Source of the DNA: Acinetobacter oleivorans DR1
Lineage (GTDB): Bacteria > Pseudomonadota > Gammaproteobacteria > Pseudomonadales > Moraxellaceae
Direction of reading: 5' to 3'
DNA length: 64,000 bases
Assembly (NCBI RefSeq): GCF_000196795.1
Contig: NC_014259.1
Span: forward strand, 310,001 to 374,000
Positions 1 to 7,969 of this stretch are shown here, piece after piece (positions within the stretch are counted from its first letter, which is position 1; every line of letters begins with the position of its first letter). Under the pieces are notes generated by a model. That model worked only from the letters and a program-made list of their open reading frames with translations. It was not told where the DNA came from and did not search any database. The position numbers were made by a program, and so were the translations under genes.

Positions 1-1374
1 AAGACAGCCCACAAAACCAGCACGCATTTCAGGGTCTGCAGCCATACTTAAGCAAGTAATAAAGCAGAAAATAAAACCTAAAATTGGAACGATAGGGAAT
101 AATGGAGCGGCATATTGTAAGTCTTTAACAGTATGGCCAGATTTGTACCATTGGCGGCGGAAATTGAACTGACTTAAACAGATGCTCATCCAGACAATAA
201 CCATGGTAAAAGCAGCTACACCGAGTAGATTCTTAAAAATAGTCTCTGGTGCAAATTGCTCTGATAACAAACCAGGAATTGCTCCAAACATTGTTACAAC
301 TAGAGCAACAATAGGTGTCCCACTTCTTGAAAGTTTAGAGAATACGCTAGGTAATAATTTTTGTTCTGACAGTGACCACATCATACGTGAAGCAGCGTAA
401 AGTCCTGAGTTTGCTGCTGAAAGCAGAGCGGTAATAATTACAAATCGAATAATGTCATCCGCATATGGAATGCCAATATAATTAAATACAGTAACAAATG
501 GACTGCTACTTACGCTTTCACCGCCTAAACCTGCAAGCTGGAAGGGAAGCAAAGCGCTAATAACAATAATGGTACCCACAAAGAAAATAAGAAGACGCCA
601 AATCGCAGCATTAATTGCTTTGGGTACATTCTGAGCTGGATCTTTGGTTTCACCTGCTGCTACGCCAATTAATTCTGTGCCTGAGAAAGCAAAGTTAACA
701 ATCAGCATGGTGGTGAAAATAGGAATTAAACCATGTGGGAACCAGCCTTGCGCTGTAAGGTTACTAAATAGCGGTGCAGTTTGGCTGCCATGAAAAGGAA
801 TTAAACCAAAAATTGCTAGTAGGCCGAGCACAATAAAAGCAATCACGGTAATGACTTTAACAAGAGCGAGCCAAAACTCAGACTCGGCAAAAATGCGAGT
901 TGAACTAATATTTAAGCCAAAAATAGTGATTGCAAAAACAATTGTCCAGATCCACATTGAAATATGTGGGAACCATTCCTGCATGAGTAATGCCGCAGCT
1001 GTGAACTCAGTTCCAAGCGTTGCCGTCCAGGTCAGCCAGTACATCCAAGAAATCATATAGCCAGTACTAGGACTAATATATTTTTTGGCATAAGCACCAA
1101 AAGAGCCTGAAACAGGCATGTGTACAGCAAGCTCTCCTAGGCAAAGCATGACCATATAAGCGATCGCGCCACCAAGTATATAGGCAATAATTGCGCCAAT
1201 AGCTCCAGTTTGTGAAATGACTTCCCCTGAACCTAAAAATAGACCAGTTCCGATAGCTCCGCCTAGTGATAACATCACAAGATGGCGAGTACTCATGGCT
1301 CTTTTTAAAGGTGCAGTACTGTTCTGATGCTGATGAGCATCTAGTTGATTGTCAGATGGCTGCATATTACACAT
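1..1374 (-). CDS. APC-family amino acid permease, C-terminus cut by window edge
   Basis: Inner-membrane amino acid:proton symporter of the APC superfamily (AroP/ProY/CycA-like). The reverse strand codes for 458 residues without a stop. A hydrophilic N-terminus is followed by the family signature around GGAIGTGLFLGSG (about residues 36-48) and many hydrophobic helices, with the motif FSGTELIGVAAGE in the middle. Family members are about 460-480 residues long, so only the last few residues should be missing. Two in-frame ATGs (1374 and 1365) are possible and neither has a strong ribosome binding site. The substrate cannot be read from sequence; neutral or aromatic amino acids, proline, or D-alanine/D-serine are all plausible. 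The family assignment is secure, the substrate is not. Confidence 0.85.
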   Translation of the reverse strand, partial: MCNMQPSDNQLDAHQHQNSTAPLKRAMSTRHLVMLSLGGAIGTGLFLGSGEVISQTGAIGAIIAYILGGAIAYMVMLCLGELAVHMPVSGSFGAYAKKYISPSTGYMISWMYWLTWTATLGTEFTAAALLMQEWFPHISMWIWTIVFAITIFGLNISSTRIFAESEFWLALVKVITVIAFIVLGLLAIFGLIPFHGSQTAPLFSNLTAQGWFPHGLIPIFTTMLIVNFAFSGTELIGVAAGETKDPAQNVPKAINAAIWRLLIFFVGTIIVISALLPFQLAGLGGESVSSSPFVTVFNYIGIPYADDIIRFVIITALLSAANSGLYAASRMMWSLSEQKLLPSVFSKLSRSGTPIVALVVTMFGAIPGLLSEQFAPETIFKNLLGVAAFTMVIVWMSICLSQFNFRRQWYKSGHTVKDLQYAAPLFPIVPILGFIFCFITCLSMAADPEMRAGFVGCL

Positions 1375-1493
1375 TGAGAGAATTAAGAAAGACGCTATTT
1401 TAGATAAAATAGACAAATGTGCAATCTAGAAAGAGATAAAGAATAAACAGTAAGGTGACGATAGAGTCTTTTTATAATTTTTAAAGCAGAATA

Positions 1494-1569
1494 TGGCGTC
1501 CCTACGGGGATTCGAACCCCGGTTACCGCCGTGAAAGGGCGATGTCCTAGGCCTCTAGACGATAGGGAC
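1494..1569 (-). tRNA. tRNA-Glu (anticodon TTC)
   Basis: On the minus strand this folds as a complete 76-nt cloverleaf. It starts GTCCCTATCGTCTAGAGG, has TTC in the loop CTTTCAC closed by an anticodon stem, a T arm containing GGTTCGAATCC, and an encoded CCA end (TGG at 1494-1496 on the plus strand). It lies 25 bp downstream of tRNA-Ala, and both lie downstream of gltX, whose product charges this tRNA. The same gltX-Ala-Glu neighbourhood is, as I recall, seen in pseudomonads. Confidence 0.97.
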
Positions 1570-1594
1570 TTGATGAGGCAAACACAAAGGAGCG

Positions 1595-1670
1595 TGGTGG
1601 AGTCAAGCGGGATCGAACCGCTGACCTCTACAATGCCATTGTAGCGCTCTACCAACTGAGCTATGACCCC
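1595..1670 (-). tRNA. tRNA-Ala (anticodon GGC)
   Basis: A complete 76-nt cloverleaf on the minus strand. It begins GGGGTCATAGCTCAG, the anticodon stem-loop CTACA-ATGGCAT-TGTAG carries GGC, the T loop is GGTTCGATCCC, and CCA is encoded. It is the first gene of a two-tRNA unit with tRNA-Glu. A strong promoter lies immediately upstream at 1687-1715. Confidence 0.97.
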
Positions 1671-1686
1671 AGTTTGTGTGAGCGCA

Positions 1687-1715
1687 ATATTAGGGGGGAT
1701 GCGCTCACACGTCAA
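1687..1715 (-). promoter_or_regulatory. Sigma-70 promoter of the tRNA-Ala/tRNA-Glu unit
   Basis: On the minus strand TTGACG (1710-1715) and TAATAT (1687-1692) are separated by exactly 17 nt, close to consensus. The sequence after the -10 is TGCGCTCA, a GC-rich discriminator of the kind found at stringently controlled stable-RNA promoters. An 11-bp perfect inverted repeat (1676-1686 with 1700-1710) brackets the -10. It lies between the gltX stop and the tRNA, so the tRNAs need not depend on gltX read-through. Confidence 0.75.
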
Positions 1716-1727
1716 CAAAAAAATGAA

Positions 1728-3236
1728 TTAAGCTTCGCTAGTTGCTTCATTTTTAGGCAATTTTAGGCTCTCATTGAGTTTTTCCCAATTTTTAACTTCT
1801 TTCTTGCTTGGTCCACCCACAACTTCTAAGGCACGGCGTAAACGAGCAAAAGTTAAATCAGGTCCAAGGGTCACCATCGACTGCATTACAGGTGTTGAAC
1901 TAGTTGAACCTGCAATTGCGATAAAGAACGCTGGCATGAAATCGCGTAATTTAATCTCCATCTGGTTCGCAAGATCCATTAGGGTCTGACTAACAGTGTC
2001 GTTATTCCAAGTAAACTGGCCTTCAAGACGCCAAATTGCAAATTGCAGACTTTGACGAACCTGTTCTTGAGTCAATTTTTTGCTTTCAAACATTTCAGCG
2101 GTAATTTGTGGCATATGGTTAAAATAGAAACCAGCCCAATTCACAGCTTCTGAAAGTAAATTAATACGCGGTTGAATGGCAGCTGCAATATCTTCTAAAG
2201 TGCTGCGATCACTTTTCCATGTTAATAAACGGTCTAATAATTGGCCAGGTGTTAAACCTTTGATCCATTGACCATTTAACCAATTCAGTTTTTCAACATC
2301 AAAAATTGGGCCACCTAGTGAAACACGTTGAATATCAAAGCTATCCATCATGTCTTGTAGCGTAAATACTTCACGCTCATCTGGCATTGACCAGCCCATA
2401 CGGCCTAAATAGTTTAATAAGGCTTCTGGTAAAACGCCGATATCGCGGTAGTAGTTAATTGATGTCGGATTCTTACGTTTAGATAATTTTGATTTATCTG
2501 GGTTACGCAACAATGGCATGTGACAAAGTGTCGGCATTTCCCAACCAAAATATTGGTAAAGCAACTGATGCTTCGGTGCCGATGGAAGCCATTCTTCACC
2601 ACGTAATACATGAGTGATTTCCATTAAATGGTCATCGACCACATTCGCTAAATGATAAGTCGGTAACCCATCATTTTTAAGAAGAACTTGCATGTCGACT
2701 TGTGCCCAAGGAATTTCAACTTCCCCGCGTAATAAGTCATTAAATTTACAAATACCTTCTTCAGGTACTTTCATACGGATGACATGGGGTTCGCCCGCTT
2801 CCAAGCGACGAGTCACTTCTTCTTGAGAAAGTTTTAACCCGCGACCGTCATATTTTGGTGTTTCACCGCGTGCTTGTTGTTCAGCACGCATCTGGTCTAG
2901 TTCTTCAGCAGTAGCGAAACAATAAAAAGCATGACCTTTTTCAACAAGTTCTAATGCGTATTGCTTATAAATTCCCATACGTTCAGATTGGCGATACGGT
3001 GCATGAGGACCACCTACATCTGGACCTTCAGACCAATTTAGACCTAACCAACGCAATGAATCCAAAATCATTTTTTCAGATTCTGGTGTAGAGCGAAGTT
3101 GGTCTGTATCTTCAATTCTTAAAATGAATTCTCCGCCATGTTGTTTCGCAAAACACATGTTAAATAAAGCGATGTAGGCAGTGCCGACATGAGGAAAACC
3201 GGTAGGAGAAGGTGCAATACGAGTACGAACTTTCAT
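1728..3236 (-). CDS. gltX: Glutamate--tRNA ligase
   Basis: Class I aminoacyl-tRNA synthetase that charges tRNA-Glu with glutamate in the cytoplasm. The 502-residue product begins [19 protein letters not shown], where PHVGT (residues 15-19) is the HIGH-type ATP motif. KLSKR, the KMSKS-equivalent loop, lies near residue 250. The length fits bacterial GluRS and the C-terminal anticodon-binding part is intact. The ATG at 3236 is chosen because the conserved N-terminus starts right there. tRNA-Ala and tRNA-Glu follow on the same strand. The upstream gene is isolated by a terminator at 3280-3320, so gltX is probably transcribed from the short gap at 3237-3279. Confidence 0.97.
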   Translation of the reverse strand: MKVRTRIAPSPTGFPHVGTAYIALFNMCFAKQHGGEFILRIEDTDQLRSTPESEKMILDSLRWLGLNWSEGPDVGGPHAPYRQSERMGIYKQYALELVEKGHAFYCFATAEELDQMRAEQQARGETPKYDGRGLKLSQEEVTRRLEAGEPHVIRMKVPEEGICKFNDLLRGEVEIPWAQVDMQVLLKNDGLPTYHLANVVDDHLMEITHVLRGEEWLPSAPKHQLLYQYFGWEMPTLCHMPLLRNPDKSKLSKRKNPTSINYYRDIGVLPEALLNYLGRMGWSMPDEREVFTLQDMMDSFDIQRVSLGGPIFDVEKLNWLNGQWIKGLTPGQLLDRLLTWKSDRSTLEDIAAAIQPRINLLSEAVNWAGFYFNHMPQITAEMFESKKLTQEQVRQSLQFAIWRLEGQFTWNNDTVSQTLMDLANQMEIKLRDFMPAFFIAIAGSTSSTPVMQSMVTLGPDLTFARLRRALEVVGGPSKKEVKNWEKLNESLKLPKNEATSEA

Positions 3237-3274
3237 AGGTAATGGGTCAAAATAAAAATTGAAACTATTATAAC

Positions 3275-3320
3275 GAAAAAGCCCAGTATTCTGACGTTTT
3301 ATTTAACGTCAGTCTGGGCT
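3275..3320 (-). terminator. Rho-independent terminator after the small secreted-protein gene
   Basis: Inverted repeat with outer arms AGCCCAG / CTGGGCT and inner arms TGACGT / ACGTCA around a short AT loop. Read on the minus strand it is followed by TTTTT. It closes the gene at 3353-3652 and separates it from gltX. Confidence 0.8.
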
Positions 3321-3352
3321 AAAACTGAAACGAAGAGGGGGTGTTTCAGATT

Positions 3353-3652
3353 TTAAGAAGCATGCGGCTGGAAGATTGCCTGAACAAAACGTGAAAAACG
3401 TTCGTGTTGTGCAGCAAGAAAATTTTGAGTCGGTGTAACGCGAATAGTATTGAGTACCTTAAGCTCATCATCTGAAGAAGGTAATACAATAGGATTACGT
3501 TTCTGTTGATCTAAAGCTTTTTCAATAAGCGAAGTCTGCTTATCTGACCCAGTTTTATTTGGGGTATCTTTAAGTACTGCTGCTGCAGAAAATTGTGATG
3601 CTAAACCCAGCACCAAACTTAAGCTTAACGCTTTTCCATAATGAATTTTCAT
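3353..3652 (-). CDS. Small putative secreted protein of unknown function
   Basis: I do not recognise this 99-residue product. It has a clear Sec signal peptide: a basic start (MKIHYGK), a hydrophobic core (ALSLSLVLGLASQF) and a likely cleavage after SAAA near residue 25. The mature part is about 74 residues, hydrophilic, with Lys/Gln/Asp-rich stretches and no cysteine, so it is not a lipoprotein. A GAGGGG ribosome binding site lies about 10 nt upstream of the ATG. It is a single-gene unit with its own terminator and diverges from the sulfate-binding protein gene. A periplasmic location is the inference. No motif allows a function to be named. Confidence 0.7.
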   Translation of the reverse strand: MKIHYGKALSLSLVLGLASQFSAAAVLKDTPNKTGSDKQTSLIEKALDQQKRNPIVLPSSDDELKVLNTIRVTPTQNFLAAQHERFSRFVQAIFQPHAS

Positions 3653-4051
3653 TATTAATCATCCCCTCAGTTCATTACATTTCAACTATTTTTTGAGTTT
3701 AACGAAATGTAAAATTACGGTAATGCTACGATTTAAACATAAATCTTAATAAAAAAGTGGAACTGTGTCACACTTTTTACAAAAATTATCTATATTTTAA
3801 TCTGGTCGACCCCAATGTAGGTCATGTGTATCCTTTACGCTTCATTATTTAACAAATTAATGTGTAGATAAAGTGAAGGCCCTCATTAAGTTGTAAGCAT
3901 AATTACAAAAAATTTCAAAAATGAAATGATTTAGGCATCTTAAGCTATATATTTTAAAGAGATTAATAAAAAATATATTAATATAAGTAATTGATTGTAA
4001 ATTATAAAATTAAAAATATAGTAAAACTAAAACCAATGATGGATTTTGTAA
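3653..4051. other. AT-rich divergent intergenic region (399 bp)
   Basis: The gap separates the small secreted-protein gene (minus) from the sulfate-binding protein gene (plus) and must hold both promoters. It is very AT-rich, especially 3930-4050. I see no ORF, tRNA or convincing palindrome except a short TGTGTCACA near 3764. CysB-type control of the sulfate gene would be expected from other gammaproteobacteria, but its degenerate site cannot be recognised by eye. Confidence 0.4.
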
Positions 4052-5050
4052 ATGAAAAAAATATCAATAATGGCTGTAGCAGTGTACTTGGGAATGGCAA
4101 CAGCAGCTCAGGCCGCCACTTCTTTTTTAAATGTTTCTTATGATCCGACCCGAGAATTTTATCAAGAATATAATCAGGCTTTTGGGAAGTTTTGGAAACA
4201 GCGTACAGGTCAGGATGTTGAGTTTAAACAGTCGCACGGTGGATCTGGTAAACAAGCTCGGGCAGTAGCTACGGGTCTTGAAGCCGATGTTGTAACGTTA
4301 GCGTTAGCGAATGATATTGATGAGATTGTGAAAGCAGGTTTTATCCAACCGAATTGGCAAAAAGAATTTCCAAATAATTCTGCACCTTATACTTCGACTG
4401 TTGTATTCCTCGTGCGGAAAGGTAATCCGAAAAATATACGTGACTGGAATGATTTAACAAAACCAGGTGTGGAAATTATCACTCCTAATCCTAAAACAGG
4501 GGGCGCACCGCGTTGGATCTATTTATCGGCATGGGGTTATGCTTTAAAGCAACCGGGTGGAAATGATGCCAAAGCTCGTGAGTTAGTTAAAAAACTTTAT
4601 CACAATGTAAAAGTACTTGATTCGGGAGCACGTGGTTCGCTAACAACATTTGCTGAGCGTGGAATTGGTGACGTTTTATTATCATGGGAAAATGAAGCTT
4701 TATTGGCGACTAAAGGACCTGATAAAGATAAATATGAAATCGTTTACCCATCAATTTCAATTTTGGCAGAGCCTTCCGTCGCAATTGTAGATAAAACCGT
4801 AGATAAAGATGGCAACCGAACATTAGCAAAAGGCTATTTGAACTTTTTATATTCACCGTTAGGGCAAGAGTTGGCGGCTAAACATTATTTCCGACCACGC
4901 AATGCGCAAGTGGCTGCTAAATATGCAGCACAATTCCCAAAAATTAAATTATTTACAATTAATGATGTTTTTGGTGGCTGGGCTAAAGCTCAAAAAACTC
5001 ACTTTGCAAATGGGGCTGTCTTCGATCAAATTTACGATGGGAAGCAATAA
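4052..5050 (+). CDS. sbp: Sulfate/thiosulfate ABC transporter periplasmic binding protein
   Basis: Periplasmic receptor that delivers sulfate or thiosulfate to a CysTWA-type ABC importer for cysteine synthesis. The 332-residue precursor has a signal peptide ([21 protein letters not shown], cut near residue 22). The mature start [19 protein letters not shown] is typical of Sbp/CysP, followed by the ligand-site pattern [13 protein letters not shown] and the family signature [10 protein letters not shown]. The length matches Sbp (about 330). It stands alone with a strong terminator, so the permease and ATPase genes must lie elsewhere. Sbp and CysP are hard to separate by sequence alone. Confidence 0.9.
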   Translation: MKKISIMAVAVYLGMATAAQAATSFLNVSYDPTREFYQEYNQAFGKFWKQRTGQDVEFKQSHGGSGKQARAVATGLEADVVTLALANDIDEIVKAGFIQPNWQKEFPNNSAPYTSTVVFLVRKGNPKNIRDWNDLTKPGVEIITPNPKTGGAPRWIYLSAWGYALKQPGGNDAKARELVKKLYHNVKVLDSGARGSLTTFAERGIGDVLLSWENEALLATKGPDKDKYEIVYPSISILAEPSVAIVDKTVDKDGNRTLAKGYLNFLYSPLGQELAAKHYFRPRNAQVAAKYAAQFPKIKLFTINDVFGGWAKAQKTHFANGAVFDQIYDGKQ

Positions 5051-5068
5051 TTAATTAAGCTTTTGCTT

Positions 5069-5106
5069 AGAGCCGCTTATTTAACAACTAAGCGGCTCTT
5101 TGTATT
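5069..5106 (+). terminator. Rho-independent terminator after sbp
   Basis: A perfect 11-bp stem, AGAGCCGCTTA (5069-5079) with TAAGCGGCTCT (5089-5099), has a 9-nt loop and is followed by TTTGTATTTTTT. It faces the converging tetR gene but has no T-run on that side, so it mainly serves sbp. Confidence 0.9.
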
Positions 5107-5118
5107 TTTTAGATTAAT

Positions 5119-5718
5119 TTAAAAATTACCTAATCTTTTTACTAAAGTGTTGATAAAGATATTAATGTAGCGGTCTACATCATCTTTGAAAATCATATAT
5201 TGTAAAGCTAGCCCATAACTTAATGATACGAGCTCTATAACAATAGAATCATAGTCATCAGGTTCAGTTATCTCCGTTAAAGAAAAGAATTGCTTCATAA
5301 TCTTCGTTACTTCTTGTTGATGAGTTTTCCAAACCTTTTGATACTCCTCGGCGAAGGTAATATCACGTGCAGCAAACAGTTGTAGTTCTATTGATATTTT
5401 AAGCCATTCATCGTTTGTAAAAAAAGCGGTCAGCCATTGGCGCAATGAATCAATGAGTTGTTCCGTATTTGAAGGGGTGCTGGTAAAGATTTCTTGTAGC
5501 TGTAAATTTTCTTTAGCGAATTGAAGCTGCATTAGCTCAAGTAAAAACTCTTCTTTATTGTTGAAATTCGAATAAAAGGCACCTTGAGTATAGCCTGCCT
5601 GTTTGGAAAGATTCCTGATAGATACCGCGTTATAACCAAATTCAGAAATGAGAGCAAACCCAGCGTCAATGAGATGTTGTCGAGTTTGTATCTGTTTTTC
5701 ATTGCGAGAAAGAGTCAT
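5119..5718 (-). CDS. TetR/AcrR-family transcriptional regulator
   Basis: A 199-residue, probably dimeric, ligand-responsive repressor. Residues 10-60 form the typical TetR DNA-binding domain: TRQHLIDAGFALISEFGYNA, then the helix-turn-helix VSIRNLSKQAGYTQGAFYS and the trailing NFNNKEEFL. The C-terminal 135 residues are the variable ligand-binding and dimerisation part. It is divergent from an NAD(P)H oxidoreductase gene. The 121-bp gap carries two identical-arm palindromes, one 24 bp upstream of this start and one 26 bp upstream of the partner start, which strongly suggests autoregulation and control of the neighbour. The inducer is unknown; quinones or electrophiles would fit the target enzyme. 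Confidence 0.9.
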   Translation of the reverse strand: MTLSRNEKQIQTRQHLIDAGFALISEFGYNAVSIRNLSKQAGYTQGAFYSNFNNKEEFLLELMQLQFAKENLQLQEIFTSTPSNTEQLIDSLRQWLTAFFTNDEWLKISIELQLFAARDITFAEEYQKVWKTHQQEVTKIMKQFFSLTEITEPDDYDSIVIELVSLSYGLALQYMIFKDDVDRYINIFINTLVKRLGNF

Positions 5719-5741
5719 AAGAGTCAGATAAATAATAATTG

Positions 5742-5759
5742 AGATATCACTTGATATCT
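5742..5759. promoter_or_regulatory. Palindromic operator 1 (probable TetR site)
   Basis: AGATATCACTTGATATCT is an 18-bp inverted repeat, AGATATCA-N2-TGATATCT, with perfect arms. It lies 24 bp upstream of the tetR start codon, where bound protein would block tetR transcription. Its arms are identical to those of operator 2. Confidence 0.75.
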
Positions 5760-5796
5760 TAATTTTTATGAGATATTTTTGCTACATATTTATTTC

Positions 5797-5814
5797 AGAT
5801 ATCAACTGATATCT
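5797..5814. promoter_or_regulatory. Palindromic operator 2 (probable TetR site)
   Basis: AGATATCAACTGATATCT has the same 8-bp arms and 2-nt centre spacing as operator 1, 55 bp away. It lies 26 bp upstream of the oxidoreductase start. Twin sites between divergent genes are the usual signature of a local TetR regulator. Confidence 0.75.
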
Positions 5815-5839
5815 TATTGTGCGACAATAAAGGCACTAT

Positions 5840-6445
5840 ATGTCTCAAGTCTCTAAACGTATTGTAGTTATCAATGGTCATCCATCCGATACTAGTTTTA
5901 ATCATGCATTAGCTCACAACTATGTAGAGCAGGCAAAAACATTAGGTATTCACGTAGATCTAATAGAAATTGCCAAGTTGGGTTTTGAACCTAATTTAAA
6001 ATATGGTTATGAGAAACGAATGGAATTGGAACCTGATTTAATGAATGCGCTTGAAAAAATTCAGGCTGCTGATCATTTGGTATGGTTCTTTCCAGTGTGG
6101 TGGGGAGGGCTTCCGGCTATCGCTAAAGGTTTTATTGACCGACTCTTTTTACCGAATCTCGTATTTAGTTACCGAGAAAACAGCAATCGTGTTATTGGGC
6201 ATTTACAGTCAAAAACAGCACGACTGATTACGACTTTAGATCAGCCGGGTTGGTTTTATCGTTGGTACTATGGTGAGCCAAGTACTCGACAACTTAAAAA
6301 AGCGACTTTGCAATTTTGTGGGGTGAGTAAAGTTAAAGTTAATTATGTTGGAACAGTGCGGGGCGCAAGTTCAGACCAACGGCAAAAATGGTTAAATCAA
6401 ATCGGTAAATATGCAGAAAAAGATTGCCAGCTCATCTCGTCCTAA
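5840..6445 (+). CDS. Flavodoxin-fold NAD(P)H-dependent oxidoreductase (quinone reductase-like)
   Basis: A 201-residue enzyme of the flavodoxin_2 family (NQO1/MdaB/KefF-like), expected to bind FMN or FAD and reduce quinones or similar electrophiles with NAD(P)H in the cytosol. The N-terminal strand and phosphate loop read RIVVINGHPSDTSFNHAL (residues 7-24). The isoalloxazine-contacting segment WFFPVWWGGLPAIAKGFIDR lies around residues 81-100, followed by DQPGWFYRWYYG near residue 135. It is divergent from a TetR gene with shared palindromes, so it is likely repressed until a toxic ligand appears. The exact substrate and the gene name cannot be fixed from sequence. Confidence 0.88.
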   Translation: MSQVSKRIVVINGHPSDTSFNHALAHNYVEQAKTLGIHVDLIEIAKLGFEPNLKYGYEKRMELEPDLMNALEKIQAADHLVWFFPVWWGGLPAIAKGFIDRLFLPNLVFSYRENSNRVIGHLQSKTARLITTLDQPGWFYRWYYGEPSTRQLKKATLQFCGVSKVKVNYVGTVRGASSDQRQKWLNQIGKYAEKDCQLISS

Positions 6446-6702
6446 GGTAAATCGGCGGGAGTTTTTAACAAAATAAGCCTAAAGAAAAAGAGAATTTTTA
6501 AATAAAGAATTTAATAAAAAAGTTTTATTAATTCGTATTTAACTCTAGAAAATTATTCTTACTTTCTTATTTTGCTTAAAAAGTGCTAACAAAACGGTTT
6601 TATCTATGAAAAATTAATATTTTCCTACAAAAAGCCGTTTGGCGTTGGTCATAAACAAGGTGATAATGTGCAGTTACATTTTTACGCAATGATTTAACAC
6701 CT

Positions 6703-7626
6703 ATGTCGCATATTTCTGTCTTACTTTTTGAGACCGTTGAGAGCTTATTGGCAGATCGCACAACAGGGGTGTATATCGATGCAACCTTCGGAAGAGGTGG
6801 GCATACACGTTTATTGCTCTCTAAACTTGATGAAAATGCACGAGTGTATGCATTTGATAAAGACCCTCAAGCACTGGAAGTTGCTGCTGCTTTGGCACAA
6901 GAAGATCCAAGATTTACGATCATTCATGCGAGTTTTGCTGATATCAAAGAGAAGATGCAGGAAATTGGCGTGATGAGTGTTGATGGCATTATGGCTGATC
7001 TGGGAGTGTCATCTCCTCAACTTGATCAGGCAGAACGTGGTTTTAGTTTCATGCAAGATGGTCCGTTAGACATGCGAATGGATAATTCTAAGGGTTTAAC
7101 TGCGGCCGAGTGGTTGCTTGAAATTGAAGAAGAACAATTAGCAAATATTATTTATCAATATGGTGAAGAGCGTTATAGTCGACGTATTGCTAAAGCCATT
7201 AAAAATGCTGGAAAACTAGATACAACTGCTCAATTGGCGGAGCTTGTAAAAACAGCCCATCCAAAATGGGAAAAACATAAACATCCAGCGACACGTACAT
7301 TTCAGGCTATTCGTATTGCTATTAATAAAGAGCTCGAAGATATTGAAGTGTTTTTGCCGCAAGCTGTAGACTTACTCAAACCGGAAGGACGTTTGTCTGT
7401 TATTAGTTTTCATTCTCTTGAAGACCGACTGATTAAGCAGTTTATTCAAAAAGAATCTACGTTAGCAGAAGATTTCGGTTGGGGAATGCCGGAGCAGCGG
7501 GTAGATACAAGAAGATTAAAGAAAATTTCACGGGTTCGTGCGAGTGAAGAAGAAGTAAAAGCGAACCCTCGATCACGTAGTGCATGGCTTCGGGTTGCTG
7601 AACGCTTGGAAGAAAAAGGCGCGTAA
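6703..7626 (+). CDS. rsmH: 16S rRNA (cytosine1402-N4)-methyltransferase
   Basis: S-adenosylmethionine-dependent methyltransferase acting on C1402 of 16S rRNA (formerly MraW). It is 307 residues long, usual for RsmH. SAM-binding motif I reads YIDATFGRGGHT (residues 23-34), the loop DLGVSSPQLDQAERGFSF and then GPLDMRMD follow, and the C-terminal SFHSLEDRLIK is conserved. It is the first gene of the division/wall cluster and overlaps ftsL by one base (TAATG). The mraZ regulator that often precedes rsmH is absent; 257 bp of non-coding AT-rich DNA lies upstream. No good ribosome binding site is visible before the ATG. Confidence 0.96.
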   Translation: MSHISVLLFETVESLLADRTTGVYIDATFGRGGHTRLLLSKLDENARVYAFDKDPQALEVAAALAQEDPRFTIIHASFADIKEKMQEIGVMSVDGIMADLGVSSPQLDQAERGFSFMQDGPLDMRMDNSKGLTAAEWLLEIEEEQLANIIYQYGEERYSRRIAKAIKNAGKLDTTAQLAELVKTAHPKWEKHKHPATRTFQAIRIAINKELEDIEVFLPQAVDLLKPEGRLSVISFHSLEDRLIKQFIQKESTLAEDFGWGMPEQRVDTRRLKKISRVRASEEEVKANPRSRSAWLRVAERLEEKGA

Positions 7627-7958
7627 TGAAAAGCAGTGATGAAATCGCAACCACAGAAAACAAAGTGGTGAAAAAAGTTGTGGTGTATACAGTCTTGGTG
7701 GCACTTGTTTTTATAAGTGCCATGATGGTGGTATTTCAAGTATTTGAATATCGTCATGATTATAGAGAGCTTAGCTCTTATATGCGTGAACGTGATGATC
7801 TCAATGCTGAATGGGGGCGTTTGCTCATTGAGCAACAAACCTTTGGTGCAACGGCACAGATTGGTACACGTGCTGTAACTCAGCTACGGATGTTTTCTCC
7901 ACCGGCTGCAGAAACGGTGGTAATTTCTTTACCAATGACCTCAGAGCAAAATAAGTAA
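7626..7958 (+). CDS. ftsL: Cell division protein FtsL
   Basis: A small bitopic membrane protein of the divisome that forms a coiled-coil complex with FtsB and FtsQ and activates FtsWI. The 110 residues show a short cytoplasmic tail, one transmembrane helix (about residues 18-40) and a periplasmic helical stretch (about 45-75) with heptad-like spacing. Sequence conservation in FtsL is low, so the call rests largely on topology, size and its place between rsmH and ftsI, with which it is translationally coupled. Confidence 0.9.
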   Translation: MKSSDEIATTENKVVKKVVVYTVLVALVFISAMMVVFQVFEYRHDYRELSSYMRERDDLNAEWGRLLIEQQTFGATAQIGTRAVTQLRMFSPPAAETVVISLPMTSEQNK

Positions 7959-7969
7959 GGCCTTGCTGT

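Noticed and set aside
1395..1718. 107-codon open frame on the minus strand
   Set aside because: It runs through both tRNA genes and the tRNA promoter; it is a shadow of RNA genes.
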